Program-made: the position numbers and the translations under genes
Part shown: piece by piece, positions 34,471 to 43,349 of the stretch
Layout: each line of letters starts with the position of its first letter
Numbering within the stretch: position 1 is the first letter of the stretch
Source: Pseudomonas sp. WS 5079
GTDB taxonomy: Bacteria > Pseudomonadota > Gammaproteobacteria > Pseudomonadales > Pseudomonadaceae
DNA: 64,000 bases
Assembly: GCF_012985465.1 (NCBI RefSeq)
Contig: NZ_JAAQWN010000008.1
Coordinates: 248,001-312,000 of the forward strand
Direction: 5' to 3'
The notes under the pieces: generated by a model
What the model was told of the DNA's origin: nothing
Seen by the model: only the letters and a program-made list of their open reading frames with translations
The model's database searches: none

Positions 34471-35386
34471 TTATCTGGATATTCTTGCCACCGGACTGCG
34501 CCTCGCCGTCCCGCTAATTTTCGCGGCATTGGGCGGCATCTGGTGTGAACGTGCCGGGGTGTTCAACCTGGCGCTGGAGGGCAGCGTCCTGGGCGGCGCG
34601 TTCGGTGCGGCTCTAGGTGCGTTTTTCCTGCAAAGCGTGTGGGGAGGTTTGCTGGGTGGATTACTTGCGGCGGGACTGGTCGGACTGCTATTGGCAACCA
34701 TGACGGTGCGCCTGGCAATCAACCAAATGGTTGCGGGTATCGCCATCAACATGCTGGTCATTGGCATGACCTCTTTCTTCGCACGCATGGCGTTCAGCGA
34801 GCAAGCTGCTTCAGCATTGTTGCCGGGCTTCACGACATTGCCTGTTCCGGGGCTGGCGTCGATCCCGGTGATCGGCGATATTCTGTTCCAGCAGAATTTA
34901 CTTGTCTATCTGCTATACGGCCTGGTGCCACTTGCCTGGTGGCTTCTATTCCGCACTTCGTGGGGCCTGAACCTGCGCGCCACCGGTGAGTATCCAAGAG
35001 CCGCCGATAGCGCCGGATTGAACGTATTCCGGATTCGTTTTTTAAGCGTTGTGGGCTCTTGTGTGATCGCCGGACTGGGTGGCTGCTATTTGGTGCTGTC
35101 ACAAGTCTTCATGTTTACCGAGCACATGAGCGCGGGCAAAGGCTTCATTGCCCTGGCGGCATTGATTCTAGGTCGATGGAATCCAGTGGGCGCACTAGCT
35201 GCCTGTCTGTTGTTCGGCCTGGCCGATGCACTGCAACTGCGTTTGCAATTTGGTCATCCGGATGTGCCCTATCAGCTGTTCGTGGTGCTGCCTTATGTCG
35301 CATCCATTGCCGCACTGGTGATCTTCGCCGGAAAGATCAGGCCTCCGGCCGCCGCAGGTGAATACTTCAAGCGCGGTGGCAAATAG
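34460..35386 (+). CDS. ABC permease, BMP/nucleoside type, subunit 2
   Basis: 308 residues, nearly all hydrophobic. The N-terminal block GGIWCERAGVFNLALEGSVL is the YufQ/NupQ-type counterpart of the NVGAEGQ motif in the partner permease. GGAGGG lies 7 bases before the start, inside the preceding gene. It completes the membrane domain of the importer; the hydrolase gene follows 38 bases later. Confidence 0.9.
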   Translation: MDASYLDILATGLRLAVPLIFAALGGIWCERAGVFNLALEGSVLGGAFGAALGAFFLQSVWGGLLGGLLAAGLVGLLLATMTVRLAINQMVAGIAINMLVIGMTSFFARMAFSEQAASALLPGFTTLPVPGLASIPVIGDILFQQNLLVYLLYGLVPLAWWLLFRTSWGLNLRATGEYPRAADSAGLNVFRIRFLSVVGSCVIAGLGGCYLVLSQVFMFTEHMSAGKGFIALAALILGRWNPVGALAACLLFGLADALQLRLQFGHPDVPYQLFVVLPYVASIAALVIFAGKIRPPAAAGEYFKRGGK

Positions 35387-35424
35387 CATTTCGCCTCGAC
35401 TTTCAGTTTTTAACAGGTACCGAC

Positions 35425-36339
35425 ATGAGCAAACCTGCAAGCATGATCAACAACCCTATTCCGTGGCCTGGCGGCGCGCGATGCGCCGTGGCGATCACCT
35501 TCGACATGGACGCCGACAGCTTCCTGCACCTGCATCGCCCCGCAGACAGCCATAAGCGGGTCAGCACCATTTCAACCCTGCAATACGGACCGAAAGTCGG
35601 CGTACCGCGAATCCTGCAATCCTACCGGGACCTGGGTCTGAAACAGACATTCTTCGTTCCTGCCTGGTGCATTGAGCAATATCCGGCCGCGGTCGAAGCG
35701 ATGGTCAAGGACGGTCATGAAATCGGACACCATGGCTACATCCATGAGCACGTCAACGAAATCAGCGAAGAGGAAGAGCTGTTCTGGCTGCGTAAATCTA
35801 TCGATATCATCGAACGCCACACAGGCCAGAAACCCCGAGGTTTCCGCGCCCCGCTATACAACTTCTCGCCCGCTACCACAGACCTGTTGATTGCCGAAGG
35901 CTTCAAGTACGACGCCTCGTTGATGGGCGACGATATCCCGTACATCCTGCAAGGCAAAACCGGCCAACTGGTAGAGCTACCGACCCATTGGGCGATGGAT
36001 GACTGGCCGCCGTACGTGCACATGAGCGACATCGACTACAGCATGCCGATCCGTTCGCCTCAGGAAGCCATCTCCGTTTACAAGGCCGAGTTTGATGCGA
36101 TGTGGGAGCACGGAGGGCTTCTGGTTGCAGTCTGGCATCCGTTCGTAAGCGGCCGCCTCGCCCGCTGGCATGAGGCGGTGCGCTTCATTGAATACATGCA
36201 GGCCAAAGGTGGAGTGTGGTTCGCCACGCTGGAAGAAATCGCCGCGCATGTAAGTCAAGTACATGACCAAGGGTCGGCAAATCTGCGGGTGGAGCGTATG
36301 CCGCCGTACGACGGCCCCGTCAAGTTTGACAAATATTAG
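35425..36339 (+). CDS. Polysaccharide-deacetylase-fold hydrolase, cyclic imidase/PuuE-allantoinase-like
   Basis: 304 residues with the NodB-homology (CE4) fold but no signal peptide, so it acts in the cytoplasm. It shows GARCAVAITFDMDADSF (catalytic Asp region), HEIGHHGYIHEH (metal His), GFRAPLYNFS and VWHPFVSGR. Cytoplasmic members of this subfamily include the metal-independent allantoinase PuuE and the cyclic imide hydrolase of P. putida, not sugar deacetylases. The motif PWPGGARCAVAITFDMDADS closely resembles the imidase type as I recall it. It would open a five- or six-membered imide or ureide ring delivered by the BMP transporter. Confidence 0.82.
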   Translation: MSKPASMINNPIPWPGGARCAVAITFDMDADSFLHLHRPADSHKRVSTISTLQYGPKVGVPRILQSYRDLGLKQTFFVPAWCIEQYPAAVEAMVKDGHEIGHHGYIHEHVNEISEEEELFWLRKSIDIIERHTGQKPRGFRAPLYNFSPATTDLLIAEGFKYDASLMGDDIPYILQGKTGQLVELPTHWAMDDWPPYVHMSDIDYSMPIRSPQEAISVYKAEFDAMWEHGGLLVAVWHPFVSGRLARWHEAVRFIEYMQAKGGVWFATLEEIAAHVSQVHDQGSANLRVERMPPYDGPVKFDKY

Positions 36340-36825
36340 CCAAAACGCTGATTAGCGGTCGCCATCAGGCGACTGCCTGACCACCACAGGCAATTCCTTA
36401 AACCTATAAAAATACACAGTCAACTCACTTACCCACATGTCCATTTCGGCGACGAGTCGTTAACTACAACTGACAGAATTCGCAATTGACTAAAATGCCC
36501 GCGCGTCGAATTCACAGCAGCGCACTTCAACGTCGAGTATTAGAGGGTTACCTAGACAAAGCTGCTATTACGCCCAGCGATTTAACAAGTGGCCATTACG
36601 GAGCACCACCCCAATCACATTTTCTGGTACGGACGCCATGGCAGATGGGTAACAAAATGGACGCTCCATGCCCAAAATAAAAAAGCAAAAAGGCCGTTAC
36701 GCATAGGCCCGACATGCAGGGTAAGATCAAGAGCCAAAACCTGCTAACAATCCCAGAACCAGATGATGCCGAATGTCGGCAGATTGCTGCAGAACGCGTC
36801 ACTTATACCTTGAGGAGCGCTATCG
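36340..36825. other. Intergenic region before the cahR-like gene
   Basis: About 490 bases. A small hairpin TCAGGC-GACT-GCCTGA lies shortly after the imidase stop without a T run. A 64-codon frame from a TTG at 36486 has no ribosome binding site and I do not call it. The promoter of the regulator gene should be in the last 100 bases. Confidence 0.4.
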
Positions 36826-37845
36826 ATGGCGAAACTCCACGCGTCCCTCCACCCTGTCGCAGGGCGTTCGGTTGATGAACATCGGCCATTGAAAACCGTT
36901 GGTTTTTTGGTCATACCAAATTTCACCACTATCGGCTTCGCTTCCGCTGTGGAAACCTTGCGCATAGCCAATATGGCGGCGCGTCAAACGATGTTCCGCA
37001 CGGTTATCATCGCTGCCAACATGGAGCCGGTCATGGCCAGCAACGGCATGCGCCTGCTGCCCGACTACACCATCACCGATGCACCAAAGCTGGATATGCT
37101 GTTCGTTGTCGGATCAAACCCTATCGTCTCTAATCACAGCAGCCTACCGCTACTCAACTGGCTCCGTAAGCTGGCGCATGATCAAGTGCCCCTAGGCGGG
37201 ATTTGCACTGGAAGCCACTTATTGGCGCGCGCAAACTTACTTAAGGGTTATCGCTGCACTATTCACTGGGAAGACATCGAAGCTTTGAAGGAGCGTTTCC
37301 CGGGCATCATTATTTCCAATCAGTTGTTTGAGCTTGATCGCGATCGCTACACGTGCTCAGGCGGCGTGGCCTCTATGGACATGACACTGCAGTTGATAGC
37401 GCGCGAACCCGGTGGTCGCGAAATTGCAGCCCATGCAGCCGAGTTGCTACTGTGTGATCGGGTCCGGGGCGCGCAGGAACAGCAGCGTGTGCCATTACGA
37501 CAGAAACTGGGCACCTCTCAACCTAAGCTCAGCCAGATGGTGGCAATCATGGAGGCCAATCTTGAGGAGCCGTTGGGCCTTGAGGAGCTCGCGCGATTGA
37601 ACGAAGTGTCGGTACGGCACCTAGAGCGGTTGTTTCACAAGCACCTACAACGCACGCCGAGTCAGTATTACCTGGAACTGCGCCTGTCGCGAGCGAGACA
37701 ATTGCTACTGCGCAGCGAGTCGCAAGTTCGTGATATCGCCCTCGCTTGCGGCTTTATCTCCCCTGCGCACTTCTCCAAATGCTACAGCCGTTTCTTCGGG
37801 ATATCACCCCTCGGCGAACGCAAGCAAGTGGCTGCGATGCATTAA
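36826..37845 (+). CDS. cahR: GlxA-type AraC regulator, CahR-like (creatine responsive)
   Basis: The ATG follows GAGGAG. The 339 residues consist of a DJ-1/PfpI-like ligand domain (TVGFLVIPNFTTIGFASAVE, GGICTGSHLLARANLL) and a C-terminal AraC helix-turn-helix pair (LEELARLNEVSVRHLERLFH, VRDIALACGFISPAHFSKCY). In P. putida KT2440 the regulator of creatine use, CahR, is of this type and lies with an MHS transporter and the creatinase gene; the same three genes stand together here. It probably activates the creatinase gene in response to creatine. The family also includes GbdR, CdhR and ArgR, so the assignment rests on context. Confidence 0.8.
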   Translation: MAKLHASLHPVAGRSVDEHRPLKTVGFLVIPNFTTIGFASAVETLRIANMAARQTMFRTVIIAANMEPVMASNGMRLLPDYTITDAPKLDMLFVVGSNPIVSNHSSLPLLNWLRKLAHDQVPLGGICTGSHLLARANLLKGYRCTIHWEDIEALKERFPGIIISNQLFELDRDRYTCSGGVASMDMTLQLIAREPGGREIAAHAAELLLCDRVRGAQEQQRVPLRQKLGTSQPKLSQMVAIMEANLEEPLGLEELARLNEVSVRHLERLFHKHLQRTPSQYYLELRLSRARQLLLRSESQVRDIALACGFISPAHFSKCYSRFFGISPLGERKQVAAMH

Positions 37846-37934
37846 TTTATAGGGCGTATCCTCATCGCAATGGCGACCGCGAGGACTCCACTGAACAGGC
37901 TATGCCCCCTATATATTGGGTTGTGACGTTCGGG

Positions 37935-39275
37935 TCAGTCTTGCAAAGCTTTATGCGCAGTCTCGCGGCTCGCCAGCATGGCAATTAACGCTACAGCGGC
38001 GGCCGCCAGCAGATACCAGGCTGGTGCCATTTTATTACCGGTCAGCTGAATCAGCCAAGTCGCAATAAATGGCGCCGTACCGCCGAACACCGCATTGGCG
38101 ATATTGAAGCTGAAGGCAAAACCACTGAAGCGCACGCGGGTCGGGAATATCTCGGCGAGGAAGCACGGCAAGGTGCCGTCGTTCATCGCCAGGATCGCGC
38201 CGAAGGCTATCTGGATCATCAGGATGACGATCAGCGGCTGGTTGTTCAACATGCCGAACAGCGGCCATGTAAGCGCCAGAAACAGCACCGATGCGGTCAG
38301 CAACATGGCCTTGCGTCCGAACAGATCCGACAGCTTGCCCATCAGGAAAATCAGCCCGATGTAGGTCGCCAACGACACAGTCGACGCCATGAACGAATCG
38401 CTCTCGCTCATGCCCATCTCGGTAGACAGGTAGGTCGGCATATAACTGAGCAACAGGTAGAACGCTACCGCATTCAAGCATGTCACACCGATGCCGATAA
38501 TCACGCTACGCCGGTGTAAGGTCAAAAGTTCGCGAACCGGAGCGTGGGTCGCGCATTCCTTGGCCTCGAGGCGTTTTTCCATCTCTAGAAATTTGGGTGT
38601 GTCTTGCAAACTCATACGGATGTAACGCCCGACTAGACCGAACGGCGCCGCCAGCAGGAAGGGCAAACGCCAGCCCCAACTGTGCAGATCCTCAACGCTC
38701 ATCCACGAATGCAAACCGGCCACGAACACTGCGCCGAACAACAAGCCGGCAGCAGTACTCGCCGGCACGATGCTGGTATACAAACCGCGTTTACCCTCAG
38801 GGGCATACTCGGCCAGAAAGGCTGATGCCCCAGCGTACTCTCCGGAAGCGGAAAAGCCCTGAAACAAGCGGATTAGTAACAACAGAGCGGGTGCCCACAG
38901 ACCAATATGGTTGTAAGTCGGCAGGATACCGATGCAGAAGGTCGAGATTGACATGATCAGAATCGACCAGGACAACGCGCTGCGCCGCCCGTACTTGTCT
39001 CCGAAGTGACCCCAGACTAGCCCTCCCAGCGGGCGAACGAAAAACGACAGCGCAAACACCGCGAAGGTTGCCAGCAGCCCGGTCGCCTTGTCGGTCTGCG
39101 GAAAAAACGTCAGTGCAATCACGGTTGCCAAATAGCCGTAGGCCGCGTAGTCGAACCATTCGACGAAGTTGCCCATGAAGCTGGCACTGGCCGCGCGCCG
39201 CAGTGCCTTGCGCTCGGAAATCCGTTCAAGCTGCTGTTCCAGGATCGGCGTCAGACTTGCGTTTTGGGTGCTCAT
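37935..39275 (-). CDS. MHS-family MFS transporter, probable creatine permease
   Basis: 446 residues and 12 membrane helices, with the MHS family marks ASFMGNFVEWFDYAAYGYLA, GGLVWGHFGDKYGRRSAL and RLFQGFSASGEYAGASAFLA. It is a proton symporter for a small charged solute. Its position between the CahR-like regulator and the creatinase gene suggests creatine. The start codon overlaps the stop of a 41-codon upstream gene (ATGA), and GGAGG lies 6 bases before it, so translation is coupled. Confidence 0.88.
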   Translation of the reverse strand: MSTQNASLTPILEQQLERISERKALRRAASASFMGNFVEWFDYAAYGYLATVIALTFFPQTDKATGLLATFAVFALSFFVRPLGGLVWGHFGDKYGRRSALSWSILIMSISTFCIGILPTYNHIGLWAPALLLLIRLFQGFSASGEYAGASAFLAEYAPEGKRGLYTSIVPASTAAGLLFGAVFVAGLHSWMSVEDLHSWGWRLPFLLAAPFGLVGRYIRMSLQDTPKFLEMEKRLEAKECATHAPVRELLTLHRRSVIIGIGVTCLNAVAFYLLLSYMPTYLSTEMGMSESDSFMASTVSLATYIGLIFLMGKLSDLFGRKAMLLTASVLFLALTWPLFGMLNNQPLIVILMIQIAFGAILAMNDGTLPCFLAEIFPTRVRFSGFAFSFNIANAVFGGTAPFIATWLIQLTGNKMAPAWYLLAAAAVALIAMLASRETAHKALQD

Positions 39276-39397
39276 TGCGCACCTCCGGGGGTAGAGGTGC
39301 TGTTATCGGAATGAAGAGGCAACGCTGTATCGCTACCAGAAGCGGTATGGAAATTGAACTGCTTCGAGCCCGTGGCCGGAATCGTGACGTAGTACAT
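39272..39397 (-). CDS. 41-residue leader protein coupled to the MHS transporter
   Basis: ATG at 39397 with GAGGG 8 bases before. The peptide MYYVTIPATGSKQFNFHTAS continues GSDTALPLHSDNSTSTPGGAQ. It is soluble, Ser/Thr-rich and has no membrane helix. Its stop overlaps the transporter start by ATGA, the usual sign of coupling. It could be a real small protein of the creatine module or a leader peptide that sets transporter translation. I do not recognise a family. Confidence 0.5.
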   Translation of the reverse strand: MYYVTIPATGSKQFNFHTASGSDTALPLHSDNSTSTPGGAQ

Positions 39398-39530
39398 GAC
39401 AAATACCCTCTATTGTTTTACTTGGCAGGGTTAAGGGTCAGTAAATGATGCGCGATATTATCGTGCACGCGTTGGTTTTTCCGGTTTAACTCAGCCGCCG
39501 GGACGGTATTTCCTATACTTTTACTATTAA

Positions 39531-39565
39531 CAAAAGAAAACGCCGCACAGGTTCACTGTGCGGCG
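39531..39565 (-). terminator. Terminator of the creatinase gene
   Basis: CGCCGCACAG and CTGTGCGGCG form a perfect 10-bp stem (39541-39565) followed on the minus strand by a TTTTCTTTT tract. It lies 8 bases past the creatinase stop. Confidence 0.85.
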
Positions 39566-39572
39566 CCTAATC

Positions 39573-40784
39573 TCACTTCTTGATGATGTTATGTTCCGGG
39601 CCATACGGGAATTTGGTGATGTTTTCCCCGCCCTGCTCGTTGACGATCAATATGTCATGTTCGCGGTAACCGCCCGCGCCCGGAAGGCCTTCAGGCAGCA
39701 TGATCATCGGTTCAATGGAAACCACCATCCCCGGCTCCAGTACCGTGTCAATGTCTTCGCGCAGTTCCAACCCAGCTTCGCGGCCGTAGTAATGGCTCAG
39801 TGTACCGAAGGAGTGGCCGTAGCCGAAGGTGCGGTATTGCAGCAGATCGTGCTCAAGGAAAATCTCGTTGAGTTGCAGAGCGATATCGCAGCAGCGCATG
39901 CCCGGCTTGATTAGTTTCAGGCCGGCCTCGTGCACTTTAACGTTCACTTCCCACAAACGGAGATGCTCGTCGGAGCAATGGTCCAGGAACATTGTGCGTT
40001 CCAGCGCAGTGTAATAACCAGCGATCATCGGGAAGCAATTGAGGCTCAGGATGTCGCCCTTGTTAACCTTGCGCGAGGTCACCGGGTTATGAGCACCGTC
40101 GGTGTTGATGCCAGACTGGAACCAGGTCCAAGTGTCCATCAGTTCGGAGTCCGGGAAGGTGCGGGCAATTTCGCGCACCATCGCCTGGGTAGCGTGCAAG
40201 GCGACTTCATACTCCGGCACCTGATCACGCAAGGCTTCCACGACTGCTGCGCCACCGATGTCTGCCACGCGGGCACCATGACGGATGATTTCATGCTCTT
40301 CGGCGGATTTGATCATGCGCATACGCATGCAAGGTGCACCGATATCCACCAGTTCGGCCTGCGGGTAACGACTGGCAAGTTTGTCGCGATTGAGCAGGTT
40401 CAGATGGTCAAATTCGATGCCAATGCGTCCAGCTTTCGGCAAAGCTTGCTGAATCGCGACGAAATAATTATCGCGCTGCCAGTCTGTGTAAATGATGTTC
40501 TCAGTGCCCACGGTGCGGCGCCAAGGCTGACCGCCATCGATGTTGGCGCTGATGGTAACGGCACTGTCTTGGGTAACGACCAGCGCGTACGGGCGACCGA
40601 AAGAGCAAAACAGGAAATCGCTGTAGTAGTTGATGTTGTGATAGGACGTGAATACTGCCGCATCAATATTGTTTTGCGCTAGATACGCTCGCAATTTGGC
40701 CTGTCGATTGGCGTACTCCTGAACCGAAAACGTCGATTTTACTTTTTCGCCGTTCTTGATCTGGATCGTTTTAGGCATTTGCAT
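39573..40784 (-). CDS. creA: Creatinase (creatine amidinohydrolase)
   Basis: Hydrolyses creatine to sarcosine and urea (EC 3.5.3.3). The start at 40784 (AAGGAT upstream) gives MQMPKTIQIKNGEKVKSTFS and 403 residues, exactly the length of the P. putida enzyme; longer frames are spurious. Counting from this start, the known active-site residues all fall in register: Arg64 (SFGRPY), His232 (DGAHNP), Glu262 (ALERT), Arg335 (YYGREAG) and Glu358 (SIEPM). The pita-bread fold of the M24 family needs no metal in creatinase. It lies with a CahR-like regulator and an MHS transporter. Nothing suggests loss of function. Confidence 0.97.
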   Translation of the reverse strand: MQMPKTIQIKNGEKVKSTFSVQEYANRQAKLRAYLAQNNIDAAVFTSYHNINYYSDFLFCSFGRPYALVVTQDSAVTISANIDGGQPWRRTVGTENIIYTDWQRDNYFVAIQQALPKAGRIGIEFDHLNLLNRDKLASRYPQAELVDIGAPCMRMRMIKSAEEHEIIRHGARVADIGGAAVVEALRDQVPEYEVALHATQAMVREIARTFPDSELMDTWTWFQSGINTDGAHNPVTSRKVNKGDILSLNCFPMIAGYYTALERTMFLDHCSDEHLRLWEVNVKVHEAGLKLIKPGMRCCDIALQLNEIFLEHDLLQYRTFGYGHSFGTLSHYYGREAGLELREDIDTVLEPGMVVSIEPMIMLPEGLPGAGGYREHDILIVNEQGGENITKFPYGPEHNIIKK

Positions 40785-41783
40785 GTCATTTATCCTTGTC
40801 GTTGATTGAGCGACATAAGACGCCACTCTGGCTGGCCGCTGAACATCATTCGAACAGATGCGAACTAGGATTTTTTGTGCGAATCCGACCTGTAATTGGC
40901 CAGACCCGCTATTTTCGAAGGCGAACTCAGGCCTAATCAAAAAAAGTGCTCCACAGCGCGACGTTTTGGATGGCATACGTCCATCAACACTCAGCACGTC
41001 GCGCGTGAGGCTGCGACGGACAGGTTGTGCGGGCTATTCGACGCCAGGGGACGCCAGTCAAATCTCAGGCAACTACGTCATCATCTCGATACGTCGAGCT
41101 AGCTTGGAAAAGGCAAAATGTCTGGAGGTCGGTAATTGAACGTCGCCGATTTGTGACGTCAGCTTGGCTGATTTCGCGTGCGCCTTGATTAGTGAATTGC
41201 AACATCATCAGCCGCACTGACGCCAGATATAGATAGCACTACTTCCAGCAGACAGGCCTATCGGAGTTATGCGCGCCCAGCTGCCCACCATCATGACTTT
41301 GCCTTGTGGAGTAACATCAGACTACAGATTATTACGTAGGCGCCTGGAGCGGACAGGATCAAACATTAGCAGGCCGCCTGACCGCTAGCCTGTAGGGGTC
41401 TGCCAAGTGCAGCGTATTTGCGCTGTTATCGGTGATCAGAGCGAAAAAGCGCTTGAGTTCCGAGTAGCCCAACACATCTCAGATGTGCAGACCGGCTTCC
41501 AGAATGGGCGATGGATGCGATTCATTAGCGGATATCATGATATTAACGATAACATCCTTGCCGAGGCAGATCTTCATGCTAGCCCGATCAATCTCAGGAT
41601 AAGGGTATGGCCACGGTGGTAGAGAGATTACCGAAACAAGCTTGGCGATGGATAATTTCGGTCTAGAAGTAAATAACATTGATATGCGAACGGTTGAGCA
41701 CTTTCGAATCGGCCACACAAAACACCCAGGGCTCTGTCTCTTAAATCTACATCGATAAGCCACTTCATAACGGTTATCTGGAA
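40785..41783. other. Gene-poor region upstream of creatinase
   Basis: About 1 kb of AT-richer sequence. The creatinase promoter should lie in its first 150 bases, where TGCGAAC (40859) and TGCGAAT (40878) form a direct repeat with 19-base spacing, a possible regulator site. Short frames at 40858-41139 and 41407-41622 lack ribosome binding sites and family resemblance. The C-terminal HTH that the neighbouring DJ-1 protein lacks was looked for on the minus strand here and not found. Confidence 0.4.
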
Positions 41784-42383
41784 TTAAGTTCGGACCTGAG
41801 GGATCGTACCACTTGCGCCTAGTTTAACTGCCAGATTCTTTTCAACTTCTAACATCATGTATCCCCCATACTCTTGTGCTAGAAATTCGCACATGAGCCC
41901 TTGAACAGCTTGGCGGCCAATACATGTTAGGCGTCCACGGTCGACACAGAATGGCGCGGTGACAAACTTGATGTCTTTGTAAATACCGAGGTGCTGGGAG
42001 TATCCTATTTCAGGAAGGCTGCAACGAAAACCATTTAGCGCGCCACTCATTGCCAACAACCAGCCCGCACCGCCGAAGGCCCCCAGATCAACAGGCTCGG
42101 TGCTCCAATGGTCCAGCCGCTGCCTGATATCATCGTAATCCGTATCGGAATGTATATTCTCGGCGGTACACAGGATCAACACATTAAATAACTGCGCATG
42201 GTCCAGCCGAGTAGTTTCAGTAGCTATGCCGCTGCTTGCGTTAAGCGTGCCCCCTTCTAAACTGAGAATTTGCCATTCACAAAGCTGAAAGCCTGCTACA
42301 TGATTAGCGGATCGTAGTGGCTGTATAGCATTCGCTAATGAATATAGGTCAAACCCCTCAGTGAGCAAGAACCCAACTTTCAC
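41784..42383 (-). CDS. Lone DJ-1/PfpI-like domain protein (GlxA regulator without HTH)
   Basis: I start at the GTG at 42383 because GGAGGTGA lies 10 bases before it; longer frames exist. The 199 residues (VKVGFLLTEGFDLYSLANAI, then LGAFGGAGWLLAMSGALNGF) match the ligand domain of GlxA/CdhR-type regulators. The protein stops after LAVKLGASGTIPQVRT, just where the linker to the AraC helix-turn-helix would begin. It may be a truncated regulator, a free-standing sensor or an enzyme of the DJ-1 family. It is downstream of the second ABC operon on the same strand but 160 bases away. Confidence 0.7.
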   Translation of the reverse strand: MKVGFLLTEGFDLYSLANAIQPLRSANHVAGFQLCEWQILSLEGGTLNASSGIATETTRLDHAQLFNVLILCTAENIHSDTDYDDIRQRLDHWSTEPVDLGAFGGAGWLLAMSGALNGFRCSLPEIGYSQHLGIYKDIKFVTAPFCVDRGRLTCIGRQAVQGLMCEFLAQEYGGYMMLEVEKNLAVKLGASGTIPQVRT

Positions 42384-42543
42384 AATATCCAAGTCACCTC
42401 CAGGAAATCTAGGCACTTTTCTGCATCCTCGGAACCATGCTCAAACGCGACACCGCACAATATAACATTTAGCAACTAATATTTCTGGAAAGAGATCAGA
42501 CGATAGCTTGATCACAAAGTAAGACCATTGATGTAAATGCAAT

Positions 42544-43341
42544 TCAATTTACACTGCCACCATTCTGCCGCTCATTCCATGACGTAAGGAACTGAAGTAA
42601 GCGAGGGCTGGTAGGAGCCCCAAATATCTGGCTAGGAGGTCCCTGTTCCTCTACGCGACCATCAGCGAGAAAGACGACTTTATCCGATACCTTTGCCGCG
42701 AATCCCATCTCATGCGTCACGATGACTAATGTCATACCTTCACTCGCCACGTCCTTAATGACATTGAGCACCTCTCCTACTAATTCGGGGTCTAAAGCTG
42801 AGGTAGGCTCGTCAAAGAGCATAATGCTGGGTTCCATCGCCAACGCTCTGGCTATTGCCACCCGTTGCTGTTGACCTCCGGAGAGTTGACTCGGGTAGCT
42901 TGAAGCCTTATGAGCGAGACCGACCTTTTCAAGCTGGGCCTCCGCCATCGCATATGCCGCAAGTTTCGGCATTTTTTTTACAAGCCTCAAGGGGGTGGCA
43001 ATATTATCAAGAACACGCATATGTGGCCATAGATTGAACTGTTGAAAAACCATGCACACCTTGCGAAGCGAACTCTGGATTATGTTTTCGGGCAATTGGT
43101 ACAAACCTCCAGTAACAGAGCTTCCGTAACCAATAAGGCGGTTATTTACCAGTACCTCACCACCGTCATATTCTTCAAGAAAATTTATACATCTCAGCAA
43201 CGTTGATTTACCAGATCCAGAACCTCCGATGATGCTAACCACCTCGCCTTTCGCGACGGTGAGTGAAATGCCTTTGAGCACTTCATGTTGACCATAGCTT
43301 TTTTGCAAATCACGAATTTCTATAGCGTATGAATTGGACAT
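42544..43341 (-). CDS. ABC transporter ATP-binding subunit, polar amino acid type (second system)
   Basis: 265 residues with Walker A GGSGSGKST, Q-loop VFQQFNLWPHMRV, signature LSGGQQQRV, Walker B IMLFDEPTSALD and the switch His in VTHEMGFA. It is the last gene of a four-gene minus-strand operon (binding protein, two permeases, ATPase) next to a creatinase-like gene. Like the first system it carries an insertion between Walker A and the Q-loop (GYGSSVTGGLYQLPENIIQS). Confidence 0.92.
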   Translation of the reverse strand: MSNSYAIEIRDLQKSYGQHEVLKGISLTVAKGEVVSIIGGSGSGKSTLLRCINFLEEYDGGEVLVNNRLIGYGSSVTGGLYQLPENIIQSSLRKVCMVFQQFNLWPHMRVLDNIATPLRLVKKMPKLAAYAMAEAQLEKVGLAHKASSYPSQLSGGQQQRVAIARALAMEPSIMLFDEPTSALDPELVGEVLNVIKDVASEGMTLVIVTHEMGFAAKVSDKVVFLADGRVEEQGPPSQIFGAPTSPRLLQFLTSWNERQNGGSVN

Positions 43342-43349
43342 GCATAACC

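Noticed and set aside
36486-36680. 64-codon frame from a TTG before the CahR-like gene
   Set aside because: No ribosome binding site and no recognisable protein features.
41734-41742. CTGTCTCTT, which resembles the outer part of an IS50/Tn5 end
   Set aside because: Only nine bases match, no partner end or transposase remnant is present, so chance similarity is more likely.
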